Made by a program: the position numbers and the translations under genes. A DNA stretch of 64,000 nucleotides from Staphylotrichum longicolle (lineage: Eukaryota > Ascomycota > Sordariomycetes > Sordariales > Chaetomiaceae), in NCBI GenBank assembly GCA_019096155.1, contig JAHCVI010000005.1:3234468-3298467 (forward strand). Reading direction: 5' to 3'. The notes under the pieces are model-generated. The model worked only from the letters and a program-made list of their open reading frames with translations. It made no database searches and had not been told where the DNA came from. Shown here in pieces: positions 10,614 through 20,397 of the stretch. Numbering within the stretch: the first letter of the stretch is position 1; each line of letters begins with the position of its first letter.

Positions 10614-13031
10614 TTAGAAAATGCAGACCACATCGCCTTCCTTTGTGCCCCGAGGGACAGAAGCAAGGTAACCTTTTCGCGTAATGGCAACTTGCCACCA
10701 CAGTTGCATCACAGCGAGACGACTAATCACATCGAGACCGAAGTCCCCGAGATCAGCCACCATCATCTGCAGGAGCTCCTGATTGTCGAGTTCCTCATGT
10801 GACTCTAAGTATGACACCACTCTAGCAAACATCTGTACCACCTGAGCCAGCTGTGGCTCGTTCAACCCACTGTAGGTACCCCAATCAACATCCTGTAAAA
10901 TGGTCGTGCACAAGGCTCTCAAGGGGTCCATGCGGCCCATATAAAGATCGGGAATGTTCTGTCGGACGAGATTCGCCGCTCCCAAGACTGATTGACATAC
11001 GAGGGCTAGCCAGGAATCGCTGGTAAGATCTATCGACTCTGTATCAAGGTGGTCAGAGAACAGGTGAGACGCTGGAGGATCTAGTGTTGACCCTGCAGGC
11101 ATTCGGATGTAGTCAAGAAGAACACCCCGCATTCGGAGCTGGTTTCCGTCCAGGCTGATCGTGTAGTCGGCTGCCAGGGAAGAGCCGGCCGAAACCATTT
11201 CGTTGCGATAAAAGTACATCATTGTCGTAAGGGACCTGGCTGAGGACAAGTCTGGAGCCCAAGACGGCAATCCAACCTGGGAGTGCTTGCTTGTACCAGA
11301 GATGCCGAATGTAACGAATGAACCCTGCTCAAGGGTTCGGTAGACGAACTGGGTACAAAGTTGACGTAATGTAATAGAGCCACCTTGTTCGAGCATAGTT
11401 TTCAGTGAAACGGTCCACGAGCATGAACTCATGCTGAGGAGCGCGTACGCTTTGTCCTCGGGTACTGTGGCCTTGAGGTTCCAGAAGAGAACCAGGTTAT
11501 AAGCGAGGGGTTTCCTGTCTCCGGCGTCCCTGTAGCTGCCCTGGAGTAGAGAAAAGAGGACGCAATCAACGCGCTCAAGCTCGGAGCTCCTCAACAAAGA
11601 GTCAAAGCTCCGTCGTTCCCGTACGTGAACGGCCAATTCCCAGGCACGATAATACATAGTTGCCCGGAAGAGGGAGGTCATGCCAATGCAGGCCTCGCCA
11701 TAGAGAAGACGCCACCTCCTCGCCAAGGTCGTCTCTTGAGCAATCCAGGCTCGGCCCCAGATTGGATTTTTGACGAGGTTGGCCAGAGAATGCCAGGCTG
11801 GATCATGGAGCGGGTATGGGAGGCTTTGAGAACAGGAGTTCAGTATGCGGTATTGCTGGGGCATGAGGTTAGAGAGTCCGCTGGATTGAGGGTCGGATAA
11901 GAGGGATCCAAGATCGGATGGAAGATTGGCAATGTATGACAATGCTAGGCTCGCGACCCAGCGGCCGACATCCGCTGCATCACCACGATCTGGGATATGG
12001 GCGGTCACTAGAGAGGCCGTCCTGTAGATCTCTCCCATATTTGGCAGCTGCTGAAGCTTGTCTGCCGCCGCATCCTGATTGATGCATATAGAGTCGATCC
12101 AGACGTATTTTGTTGACTCCAGTGGCGTGATGGCGCGAAGAGCGTCATAAGCGCTCTTGGTGATTCCGAGCAATTTCGGACGCGTACGCCCAAGCCAGAT
12201 ATGATGTGTCTTCGTAGAATCGCCCCAGCGGTAGGAGATAGCCTCGTACGATGGAGCAGACGAACGCTCGAACTCAACCAAGTCGGCACTCACAGTAGCC
12301 GGTTTTCGAGAATTGACAACCAATTCCAGAAGCCGGATACTATTCCTTGATCGAAGAGGGGAGTAGCTGAAGGGCAGGCCTTGGCAACCCTGGCCACCCT
12401 GACCGAGGAACGTCGCCGACAAAGCCTCCCTCCGCTCCTTGTTCCGCCGCAGGAGTGGTCCAACGATGAAACGCCGAATTGTGTCGCTTAACAGCCGCCC
12501 GAGGGTCTTCTGAGGGTCGAAGACCTTGCGTGTCATGAGGACACGAATCAACACGTACGTCGTCAAAACGCATCCGAAGAACAGCAAGGCCCTGCGTCGG
12601 AATTCACGGCCCTCGAGCGTCCCTCGCATCGAGATAGATTCCAAGATGTCGAGTAAAAGGCGGCTAACCAACCCTATGGCAAAGATCAGGCCGATGGGGA
12701 TAGGAAATCGCACCACGAGGCGAGCAGTCCCGCGTTCGCGCGGGTCAATGCCAAGTTCTCCGAGCACTTGACCCATCTTGGGCATCAAGAAGAAGACCGA
12801 GGCGAGCAGTGGTGCTTCCGGTATCTGCCTCGCGACTATCCGTGCCGTCGGTGCTTGCGGCCAGAGGATACCGTAGACTGCCAAAGAAAATGATCGCAAA
12901 AGCAACGCGTTGAGGCAAGAATTAATGGCAAAGGAGCCGAGGACGCTACAGATGCACTGGTGGCTGACGTCCAGGTCCAGGCGCTCGAGATTCAGGAGAG
13001 TTCTCCACGATACCCCGAATGAGAATGCCAT
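10614..13031 (-). CDS. HET-domain protein with N-terminal membrane segments, prematurely stopped
   Basis: The ATG at 13031 gives 805 residues to a TAA at 10616-10614. Hydrophobic stretches at about residues 24-57, 106-130 and 148-165 predict several membrane passes before a basic linker. The HET domain follows: SIRLLELVVNS (about 231), YEAISYRWGD (262-271) and KYVWIDSICINQDAA (308-322), then GEIYRTASLVTAHI. HET proteins act in non-self recognition and cell death; a membrane-tethered layout is less common than a soluble one. The frame is also open upstream to about 13317 without an ATG, so an extra 5' exon (acceptor near 13318) is possible. The stop interrupts the family's end block: the same frame continues cleanly for 45 codons with the canonical tail (separate entry). 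The gene is either recently inactivated or carries a base error. Confidence 0.8.
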   Translation of the reverse strand: MAFSFGVSWRTLLNLERLDLDVSHQCICSVLGSFAINSCLNALLLRSFSLAVYGILWPQAPTARIVARQIPEAPLLASVFFLMPKMGQVLGELGIDPRERGTARLVVRFPIPIGLIFAIGLVSRLLLDILESISMRGTLEGREFRRRALLFFGCVLTTYVLIRVLMTRKVFDPQKTLGRLLSDTIRRFIVGPLLRRNKERREALSATFLGQGGQGCQGLPFSYSPLRSRNSIRLLELVVNSRKPATVSADLVEFERSSAPSYEAISYRWGDSTKTHHIWLGRTRPKLLGITKSAYDALRAITPLESTKYVWIDSICINQDAAADKLQQLPNMGEIYRTASLVTAHIPDRGDAADVGRWVASLALSYIANLPSDLGSLLSDPQSSGLSNLMPQQYRILNSCSQSLPYPLHDPAWHSLANLVKNPIWGRAWIAQETTLARRWRLLYGEACIGMTSLFRATMYYRAWELAVHVRERRSFDSLLRSSELERVDCVLFSLLQGSYRDAGDRKPLAYNLVLFWNLKATVPEDKAYALLSMSSCSWTVSLKTMLEQGGSITLRQLCTQFVYRTLEQGSFVTFGISGTSKHSQVGLPSWAPDLSSARSLTTMMYFYRNEMVSAGSSLAADYTISLDGNQLRMRGVLLDYIRMPAGSTLDPPASHLFSDHLDTESIDLTSDSWLALVCQSVLGAANLVRQNIPDLYMGRMDPLRALCTTILQDVDWGTYSGLNEPQLAQVVQMFARVVSYLESHEELDNQELLQMMVADLGDFGLDVISRLAVMQLWWQVAITRKGYLASVPRGTKEGDVVCIF

Positions 13032-13277
13032 TCTCCAGGTAGTTTGGATTCCTTGGGCGAGGATTCGGTGGGGAGACTGTTGGTGATTGAGGGAAAAGAC
13101 GCATAAGACCCCCTTATGGTGCGATGTGCCGTCGTTCCCGCGTTCAGCTTGCGGCTGAACCGGACCACCTGACTTTGTGCGTGGACTGCTGTGCTTGTCT
13201 GCCTTGGCTCTTGCGGCCGACGCCACAGCCAAGCCAAACGCTTTCAACTCGGCACGCCTTGCCCATGTTCTGAACAA

Positions 13278-14715
13278 GTCGTGGCGGCAGACACGGCAGG
13301 CGAGGCTTCTCTACGGCAAAACTACTAACAGGAGCTCGAGGAGAGAGAGAAGAAACGACATACACCAAAGTGGTCTAGCCCCAAAGCGTCCATTCCCGGC
13401 AGTCCGTTTGAAAAACATGCCCGATACGTCAGGATATCGTGCTTCGCCCCGGTGAAATGTGCCTTGTAGGCAGCAAGGTCTGCTTGCTTTGGCAGCGTGT
13501 GCATCTTCTTCTCTCAATTTAACAAATGCCACATCTGACCAATCTACTTTTGGACTCGAGCGGACCAATCATGGCACCTCGCCGCCTGCGGAATCTCGCC
13601 GCGGAAACTTCTCCAGGCCTGTGATGAGGCGGGGATGCGGGACAAGACCGAGTTTGAGAACAAGAACTTCAGATATGTGTTGTGCGATTTGGACGTCATG
13701 TCGAAGTAGTTGATTGGAATGGAAATTGAATGTAACAAGGAGCAGACCTCTTCTGTGTGACACACTTGATACGTGCATAGGTACCTTGCACTCTCTTCTT
13801 TCTCAACGCTCAGCGTGCTCAGGTCCCGACCAGGCAACGCGGCCAGCCCAGCTCGAACCCAGAGACTGTCTGGGGGCTTGAACACGCGGCGAGCTTGCTG
13901 CCCAGGAAAGGAATTATCCATGTATTGAAGACATTTGCAGTGCTTCGAGTTCTCGACCATGAGACGCAAGCAGTCACAGAAGAGAGAGAAGATACACGAA
14001 GTAGGAGAGTCATCATACCTCTAGTTCTCAAAACGTGGCTCATCTATATCAAGTATGCCGGCGCTTTGTATTTGTTGCTGTCGGTAGACTGTAATAACTA
14101 TCAGGTAATGACATACATTCGTAGAACGCGTCGACTAGCTACTCTACAGTGGTGCCACTATGGATAAAATGTGATGATAGTGTCGTGAGGATTATGATTA
14201 GTAGATAACGGGACGTTGACGACTTTTGTTAACGTACCTTAGTAACGGTGCAAGTGAGCATATCGCTGTCTACGATGAATCTTATAGCTTGACTCTGAAC
14301 GTGGGGCGGGGACGAGGAGGAAGTAGGAACGAAAACTCCAATCAATATTTCATCCCCCTTGACGCGAGGGTTGCCGCTACTCCTCTAACTAAGACAATAT
14401 ACAGAAACGACGAGGAGGTCGTCCAGGGTTTTCTAGATTACGGTGATAAACCAAGGGAAGAGGAAGATGATAGATAAGTACATTGGGTCTAGTTTACTTA
14501 CTAAACGTTGAAACGAAACTTATCGGCATAGACAGCTCTGGTTATGAGCCTCCTACTTGCCTACGCTTATCGCAATCCGGTAACGCTGGGAGGAGCCTCA
14601 GCCAAGGGACGGGCAGCACGGGCGAGCACGGGAATCTCTCACGTGCGCACACACACATACGCAGAGAAAGTCCGTATAGTTAATCCCTTTGGGCGTTGGG
14701 TATTACAAGGCACCT
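13278..14715. other. Gene-poor stretch, unassigned open frames
   Basis: Minus-strand frames at 13568-13311 and 13969-13544 and a plus-strand frame at 14226-14477 are open but carry no motif I recognise. Base composition becomes more AT-rich from about 14000. The stretch joins the membrane HET gene and the NLR relic and is best read as decayed accessory DNA. Confidence 0.4.
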
Positions 14716-14729
14716 CCTATTTCTCCCCC

Positions 14730-15180
14730 AGTGATCAGATGACAATTGGGTCAAGGCAGTGACATTCTCGCCAGACGGCAATACGCTAGCTTCGGCTTCA
14801 GGCGATACGACCATCCTGCTCTGGGATGCGGCAACCAGCGCAAAACCGGCAGAAACTTGAAGGGCATAGCACTCTTATTCGTCTCATGTCCTTGAGGAAT
14901 GGTCAATATCTCGAGATAGACCGGGGCCTGCTAAGCATTACCATAAACTCCAACGCTTCAAGTAGCTCTGGGGACAGAAACCCGCCAATGGATGTCTCTT
15001 CGTCGGGGACGATTGGGTAATAAGACATGCAAAGAGCGCCCTTTGGCGCCCCCTGACCATCGGGCAGTATGTATGGCGGGTTTATGGTCGGACGTTCATC
15101 CTAGGATACCTTATATATGCCTCTAGCCAAGTGACGTCCTTTCGGTTTGCGCCGCTCTTAGAAAGGCGCAAATGAGTTTC
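14730..15180 (+). pseudogene. Relic of a WD40-repeat NLR (NWD family) gene, 3' end
   Basis: The plus strand reads DDNWVKAVTFSPDGNTLASA then SGDTTILLWDAATSAK, a textbook WD40 repeat of the fungal HET-E/NWD kind. After a frame change near 14850 it continues KLEGHSTLIRLMSLRNGQYL and EIDRGLLSI. After another shift near 14998 it gives FVGDDWVIRHAKSALW. These last blocks match the conserved tail after the WD40 propeller in Sordariomycete NLRs (L-x-TDRGxLSI ... FV-x-DDWV-x-R ... LLWLPPDYR). At least three shifts occur in about 400 nt, and the NACHT domain and the remaining repeats are absent upstream. It is therefore a dead fragment. NWD proteins of this class (HET-E, HET-D, HET-R in Podospora) work in incompatibility. 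Confidence 0.75.
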
Positions 15181-15199
15181 CAGAGTGCTACACATCGAT

Positions 15200-17574
15200 T
15201 GGAGAGGCATGTACTTAGCAAAGCTAGGCCGTCATCCCTTCCTGGTCAAGTTGACCCAGCGCGTCTGGAACGCGCGAGATCGTCCTGTGTGTGTGTAGAC
15301 GGTATCGAATAAAACCCGAAAGGCATCAAGGCCGTTTCCGATGGAATTATCGTCAATGATATTTGGCCGCGATTGGTCTGCCGTTGCGGATGGCATGCTT
15401 CAAATGAGGTGGAAAAGAAAGGAAGGAGCGTCCTTGTGCCATCCTGGCAAGCCTGGGTGCTTGCGCCAGCCAACCAACCACCCAGCCACTGCAACTGTGC
15501 CACAGCCACATTAGTCCGCAGATTATCAGATCTCTCCCAGTGATAACGACAGCTTCTGGTCGTCGTTGTTGTTCAGAAGGTGCAGTTTCTTGTCCTAACA
15601 GCTACCTGTCCTGACTCTTCTGAGCAGACACAGAACTTTTATGGGCAAAACCGTTCTGTAATTAATACTGCGAACGCGGCCAACGACAGAATCACACACT
15701 GCAAAGTGGACTGTGCTTGAATGATAACCCTTGTCACAATGCTGGCTCGACAACCTTCCTCCCACGAACTTCTGTTCATCTGCGCCACGCAACAGTCCCC
15801 CGACCAGCATCCCCGTGGCACCGCCGAGGTCGCGCGGTTATGTCGGTGGGCGCTATTTGGACAAAAAACTTCAACATTCGCTAGCAATCCTCCGTCATCC
15901 AATTTGGAAGTGTAAACAAGAAAGTGGAAGGATGTTACACTGCCGGGGCAAAGGAAAATCCTAGGAGCAGCGAGAGATCAAAAAGACAGAAGGCTTGAAT
16001 GGGGTTGTCAAGTTCTCACCCTCTCAGAAGGTTGCAGATGAACGTTACCAAGTCTTCAAGTTGGAGAAGATCAATCAAATCCTGGACCAAGACTTTGACA
16101 AGGGGCCGAGTGCAACGCTCCTCGACCCCTGCCAGCAAAACGAGAACAATCAAATAAAAGCAACCTTGGTGAGGTTCAATGTCGGAGTCGAGGATCGTGC
16201 TGGTCACATTCCCAGTGGAGCAGATGGGCCAACAATGATCTTCGGCTGGGAAGATCGCGGCGGCCAAGGAGATGACGCGCGCACGTGGAAAGCGGGATGC
16301 CTTGACCCCCACGTTTCTCATAGGCACTCAAGGCTGGAAGCACGAGGGCAGGCTGCTGGGCAGACTCGGGGCCACTGCGACCAGACGGCTCAGCTGAGTC
16401 GTGCAGGGTGCCTGTCCCGAGTTTCTTTTACCCCATAGTATTCTCTCACCCCGGCTCAAGGCCCCAAGGTGGCCAGAACGCGGTCCGGAGCTGGTGGGGG
16501 AGGGGGGAGCTGTGAGACGGCCGGCTGTTCTCGCCCACAGCGGGCCTGCTGAGGTTAGTACCTTGAGGGGCGTGGCGAGTGCCGCAGCAACTGAGACCTG
16601 CCAAAACTGGTGCGCAGTTGGACAAGTGTAGTGAGGGCCCTCGCTTCGGAGCAGAGACTGCGTTGCGTGATTGAAAATGGCGGCAATGGGACTTGTCCCA
16701 ACCACATTTGGTCAAGCAGGACCCGTTCGGCAGCTTCAGGCAGGCAAGGTAGGAAGCTGAAGCTGACTTTGCATTGACAGATGGAGTTCGCCGTGGGCCG
16801 AAGTGAAGGTTTAAAGAAAGTTTTCCGTCCGAAGTGGAAACAGGGATAAAAGAGGGACGCTGACGTCTCCCGACCGGTGAATTGCGTGATCAGAGTTCGG
16901 CTGTCGTCGGCGTCAAACAAAGGATGTCACAGGTGTGGGAAGGAGCACGACACGTCGGGCAGGCGCATGGTGTTCCTTCCTTCCGTGGTTTCCCAGTCCG
17001 AACGGTCTTCGGATCATCTAAGCGCTGGGTGTCTGCAGAGTGCTCCCGTCCTGTGTGACCCATTCGTGGTCCTGGAGGACTGCCAAGCCCTCAGGGGCTG
17101 CCGTATTGACATTTGTTGCTGGGAACATTTCGCGTCTTGGCGTTGTCAGCTCGGACCAGCACTCAAGGTGAAGGGTCGCCCGCCGTGCACACCGAAGAAA
17201 AAACCGGAGAAGTTCTAGACGCTTCCAGCCGGTGCCTGATTGACATCAACGAACATTCAAGACACTCAACTCAGTTTCAGATCTCAGGGGCCGTGTACAC
17301 GAAATTGGCAAGTGATCCATCCGATTTCAACATTCAACGGCTTGGGTCAGATTATCAGGCACAAACCCCAGAATCGTGCTTCCCTGCCAGATCGATCATA
17401 ACACACACCTCCGCCGTCCTCATTTCACCAACGGAGAGCACCAATTCAACCTCAAAATCTAGCAAATCAGGCCTGCATCCGCCCTTCCCAGAATAAACCA
17501 TCCTTCTTCTTCGGATCGCAACGCCGCGCCCGCATCAGACCCCGGGGCGTCCCTCGGCTCATCGATCCAATTCA
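15200..17574. other. Intergenic, no gene supported
   Basis: About 2.4 kb. The longest plus-strand frame (15995-16438, 147 codons) has no family motif and no splice partner, and its antisense is open as well. I call no gene. The last few hundred bases should include the promoter and 5' leader of the plus-strand gene that starts at 17575. Confidence 0.45.
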
Positions 17575-18363
17575 ATGCCCATCCGCATCCCAGCAACACC
17601 CTCCGCAGCCCGGCTCCTCCTCCTCCTCCACAGCAGCAGCAGACCACTTAACGCGAGCCTGTCTGTACCCCCACGAACACGCTCACCGCGGTACCCCTTC
17701 CCCCAAATGAGCACGAGCAGCAGTCGCAGCGCAGCCGCGGCCGCGCCAACGCCCAGCAGCCCCGCACCGGCGTCGAGCACGCCACCGCGCCCCGGCAGCT
17801 CACCATCAGCCTCTGCCGCTGGCAGCGTCCCCGGCGCAGCTCCAGTTCCAGGCACTGGCTCCCCGCCAGAGGCAGCGTCAGCGGCAGGGTCAGGGGGTGC
17901 AGCACCCGCACCCGCACCGCCCGCACCCACCTCCACCTCCACCCCAACCCGCACCACCGCCTACCCAACCCCCCAGCCTGCCGACGAGGAGGAAACCCAA
18001 CCCAGGAATCCCGAGTCTGAACCTGGCGCCGCCGCGGCCGTTGATGGCGCCATCCCGACGTCCAACTCACCACCACCACCAACCCCTCCCAAATCCCTTC
18101 CCGCCCTCCCCGCTCCTGGGGACGTCACCCCTTCAGACGGTGAGAACGGCACGCGCACGATCGAGGTCAACGGCCGGCCCCTGGTGCTCGACGCCCTCGG
18201 GCCGATGGTGGTGAACCGCGACGGGACGCTGTCGCGCGTGGCCAACTGGGGGGAGATGACGGCGCACGAGCGGGCGGCGACGCTGCGGGTGCTGGGGAAG
18301 CGGAATCAGCTGAGGTTGGGGGATTTGCGGAACGGGGGTGATCGCAAGGAGGGGTCTTCTTAG
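17575..18363 (+). CDS. Conserved fungal protein of unknown function
   Basis: This is a single uninterrupted frame of 262 codons. The first 180 residues are low-complexity (Ala, Pro, Ser, Thr). The C-terminal 65 residues form a compact conserved module: IEVNGRPLVLDALGPMVVNR, DGTLSRVANWGEMTAHERA and LRVLGKRNQLRL. I recognise this module (DALGPMVVN-DGT-SRI-NW-EMT--E---T-RVL-KRNQ-RL) from many uncharacterised ascomycete proteins; no function is known to me. The start is uncertain: the ATG at 17575 gives a basic, hydroxylated leader that could target mitochondria, while the ATG at 17707 gives a shorter form without it. The gene faces cys-3 tail to tail. Confidence 0.8.
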   Translation: MPIRIPATPSAARLLLLLHSSSRPLNASLSVPPRTRSPRYPFPQMSTSSSRSAAAAAPTPSSPAPASSTPPRPGSSPSASAAGSVPGAAPVPGTGSPPEAASAAGSGGAAPAPAPPAPTSTSTPTRTTAYPTPQPADEEETQPRNPESEPGAAAAVDGAIPTSNSPPPPTPPKSLPALPAPGDVTPSDGENGTRTIEVNGRPLVLDALGPMVVNRDGTLSRVANWGEMTAHERAATLRVLGKRNQLRLGDLRNGGDRKEGSS

Positions 18364-18857
18364 ATTCAATTATCATCAGTGTTATTCGGAGAGAAAATGG
18401 GAGTGAATGAGTCCAAGTGGTGGGTGAGAGACACCATGGGAACGAGGGAGTTGAGAGTCAGTGTATCTAGAACTGAGTGAGACGTTGGTAGGATATCATG
18501 TATATTTTTGTGTATGATATACGGTGTCTGTGTACGTCGTGGCATACGGCAGTACCTCAACCCCCAGCCTGCTCGTTGGATATACGGAATACGGTGTATT
18601 GCAGCCGAGAGCGCAGCACAATCACCTTTCAAGCAAACACGCAACGCCAGTCAGGAAACAAGAACAGAAACAAAGCCAGCCAACCCATTGCCATTGGAAA
18701 CGCAAATCAGCTCTTCCCTTCGAGCAACTCCTCCACTCCCTCCCCTCCCTCCCACCCCCGGCAACCCAGCCCACACAAACGCCTCCCCAAATGGACAATG
18801 ACCCTGACATTTCATACTTTCAAACCCTTCATCCCCGTCATCGTGCCGTCACACACC
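18364..18857. other. Convergent 3' intergenic region
   Basis: About 500 nt between two convergent genes, holding both 3' untranslated regions. The plus-strand frames here are short and unrelated to known families. Confidence 0.5.
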
Positions 18858-20397
18858 TTAATCCTTCCTCTTGCCCGCCTCGCCGGCCGCAGCAGCACGG
18901 ATGCTGTCCCTGACCTCGCCCTTGCCGCCCTCGCCGGCGACCTCCTTGAGCAGCTTCTCGAGAATGTCGTCCTTGCCGCCGTGCTTTTCGGTGACCAAGC
19001 TCTTGAGCCACTTGTTCTCCGTCTCGAGCGCCGAGATGCGGCCCTCGAGCATGGTGACCTTGTCCGTCATCTCCTTGGCGCTCTTCTCCAGCGCCTGCTC
19101 GCGCTGCTTCTTCTTGATGCGGAACCGGGCGCTCGCGGCCGTGTTGCGCTTGCGCTTGTCCTCCTCGGCCGCGAGCCGCGACGAGTCCTCGAAGCTCAGC
19201 ACGCGTCCGTTCGGGAGGGCGTGCCCGCCGCTAATTGCCTCAGCTTTGCGTTTCTCGGCACCGGCCTGGACCGGAAGAGGGGTCCCAGGCAGCGGCGTTG
19301 GTACATACCCATTTGGCTGGTGCTGGTGCGCGTGGACCGGAGGTGGGTACGCCGCCTGCGGGTTGGGCTGGATGGGCTGCAGGTTCCCTAGGGCGTCTGG
19401 GAACGCCGGGATCGTGGGCGAGGTGAAGGTGCTGGTGTAGTCCCCGAAACTGAAGTCGCCTGGAGACATTGTGCCATGGTCAGCGCGACGGTCAAACACT
19501 GTGGTGGTCCAGTCTCGTAACAACGGCCAAGACAACTCGAGTCAACGGCGGCGCCGCCGGCGGGAATGGCGGAGTCCGGGGATATTGAAGCATCCCCAGA
19601 GCCGCCCATTGTTGACGCCCCATGGTCGATGGTGCAATCGACCCCAAGTCACGAGAAATGGCATCATTGTCGGCAGCGACGATCATTTGTCAGCGCCATT
19701 TAGGCGGGCCCCTGGCACTCGTGCTTGGACGTGCATGCACCACGGCCGCAGCCCTTCCAATCACGGGCCCGGCCCAGAAGGTTGGGGGTCATCGTCCCGA
19801 GTGGGGTGAAAGCTCGTTCCCCGATTCGTGATAAGAAAACCGAAGCTCTTTGGCCCAACGCCGCCCCCCTCGATTGCGGATGTGTGATGCTCTGGTGTTG
19901 ATCTCATGTGCTGCCGTGCCGCCATGATGCACTTGCTGGATGATGGCGGGGTTGCACTGGGCGATGCACGTCGACGCCGTCCAGAGTCGATCTCATAGCA
20001 GAAAAGGAAAATGACACAGGAAAATGAGACGAAATGAGTGCTGGTGAAGAAAAGAACATGTCCAGAGAGGAAGAGAGCATACGAGGCTGACAGATATAAA
20101 AAAAACCTGCAACTAACCTGGAATTGGGAAATCGTAATTCGATGAAAAATCCCCCAGAATGGAATCCGTCGGCGTCACCTCCTCGCCAGGTGATTGTGTA
20201 ACCTCAGGCTTGACGGGCGGTGCTTGGTAGTCGGTATGCTGGCCCGTCTCAAAGTCGAAAAACTGGGTGTTGGTGAAGAGGGCGAGGTCCTTCTCAAGGT
20301 CTTCGTCGGTGAATGTCTCCTCGACCGAGGGTCCCTGCACGTTGAGATTGCGCAGGTACTGGGAGACGTTGACCCTGCGGGGGCCGTACGACGACAT
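18858..20397 (-). CDS. cys-3: CYS-3/MetR-type bZIP sulfur regulator
   Basis: There are two exons: 20397-20118 and 19459-18858, separated by a long intron of 658 nt (GTTAGT...CAG), giving 293 residues. The N-terminus (MSSYGPRRVNVSQYLRNLNV ... DLALFTNTQFFDFETGQ) is acidic and matches the start I recall for Sordariomycete CYS-3-type proteins. The basic region is at residues 194-214 (KRKRNTAASARFRIKKKQRE), with the TAASARFRxKKK signature that separates CYS-3/MetR from GCN4/CPC1. The zipper heptads are L217, M224, L231, L238 and L245. The family activates sulfur-assimilation genes (sulfate permease, arylsulfatase) when sulfur is short. An in-frame ATG at 19473, within the intron next to the acceptor, could start a shorter form lacking the acidic N-terminus. 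The symbol rests on motif recall, so a paralogous bZIP is possible. Confidence 0.8.

Noticed and set aside
15995..16438. 147-codon open frame as a small gene
   Set aside because: No motif, no splice sites of note, and the opposite strand is open too. Could be chance.
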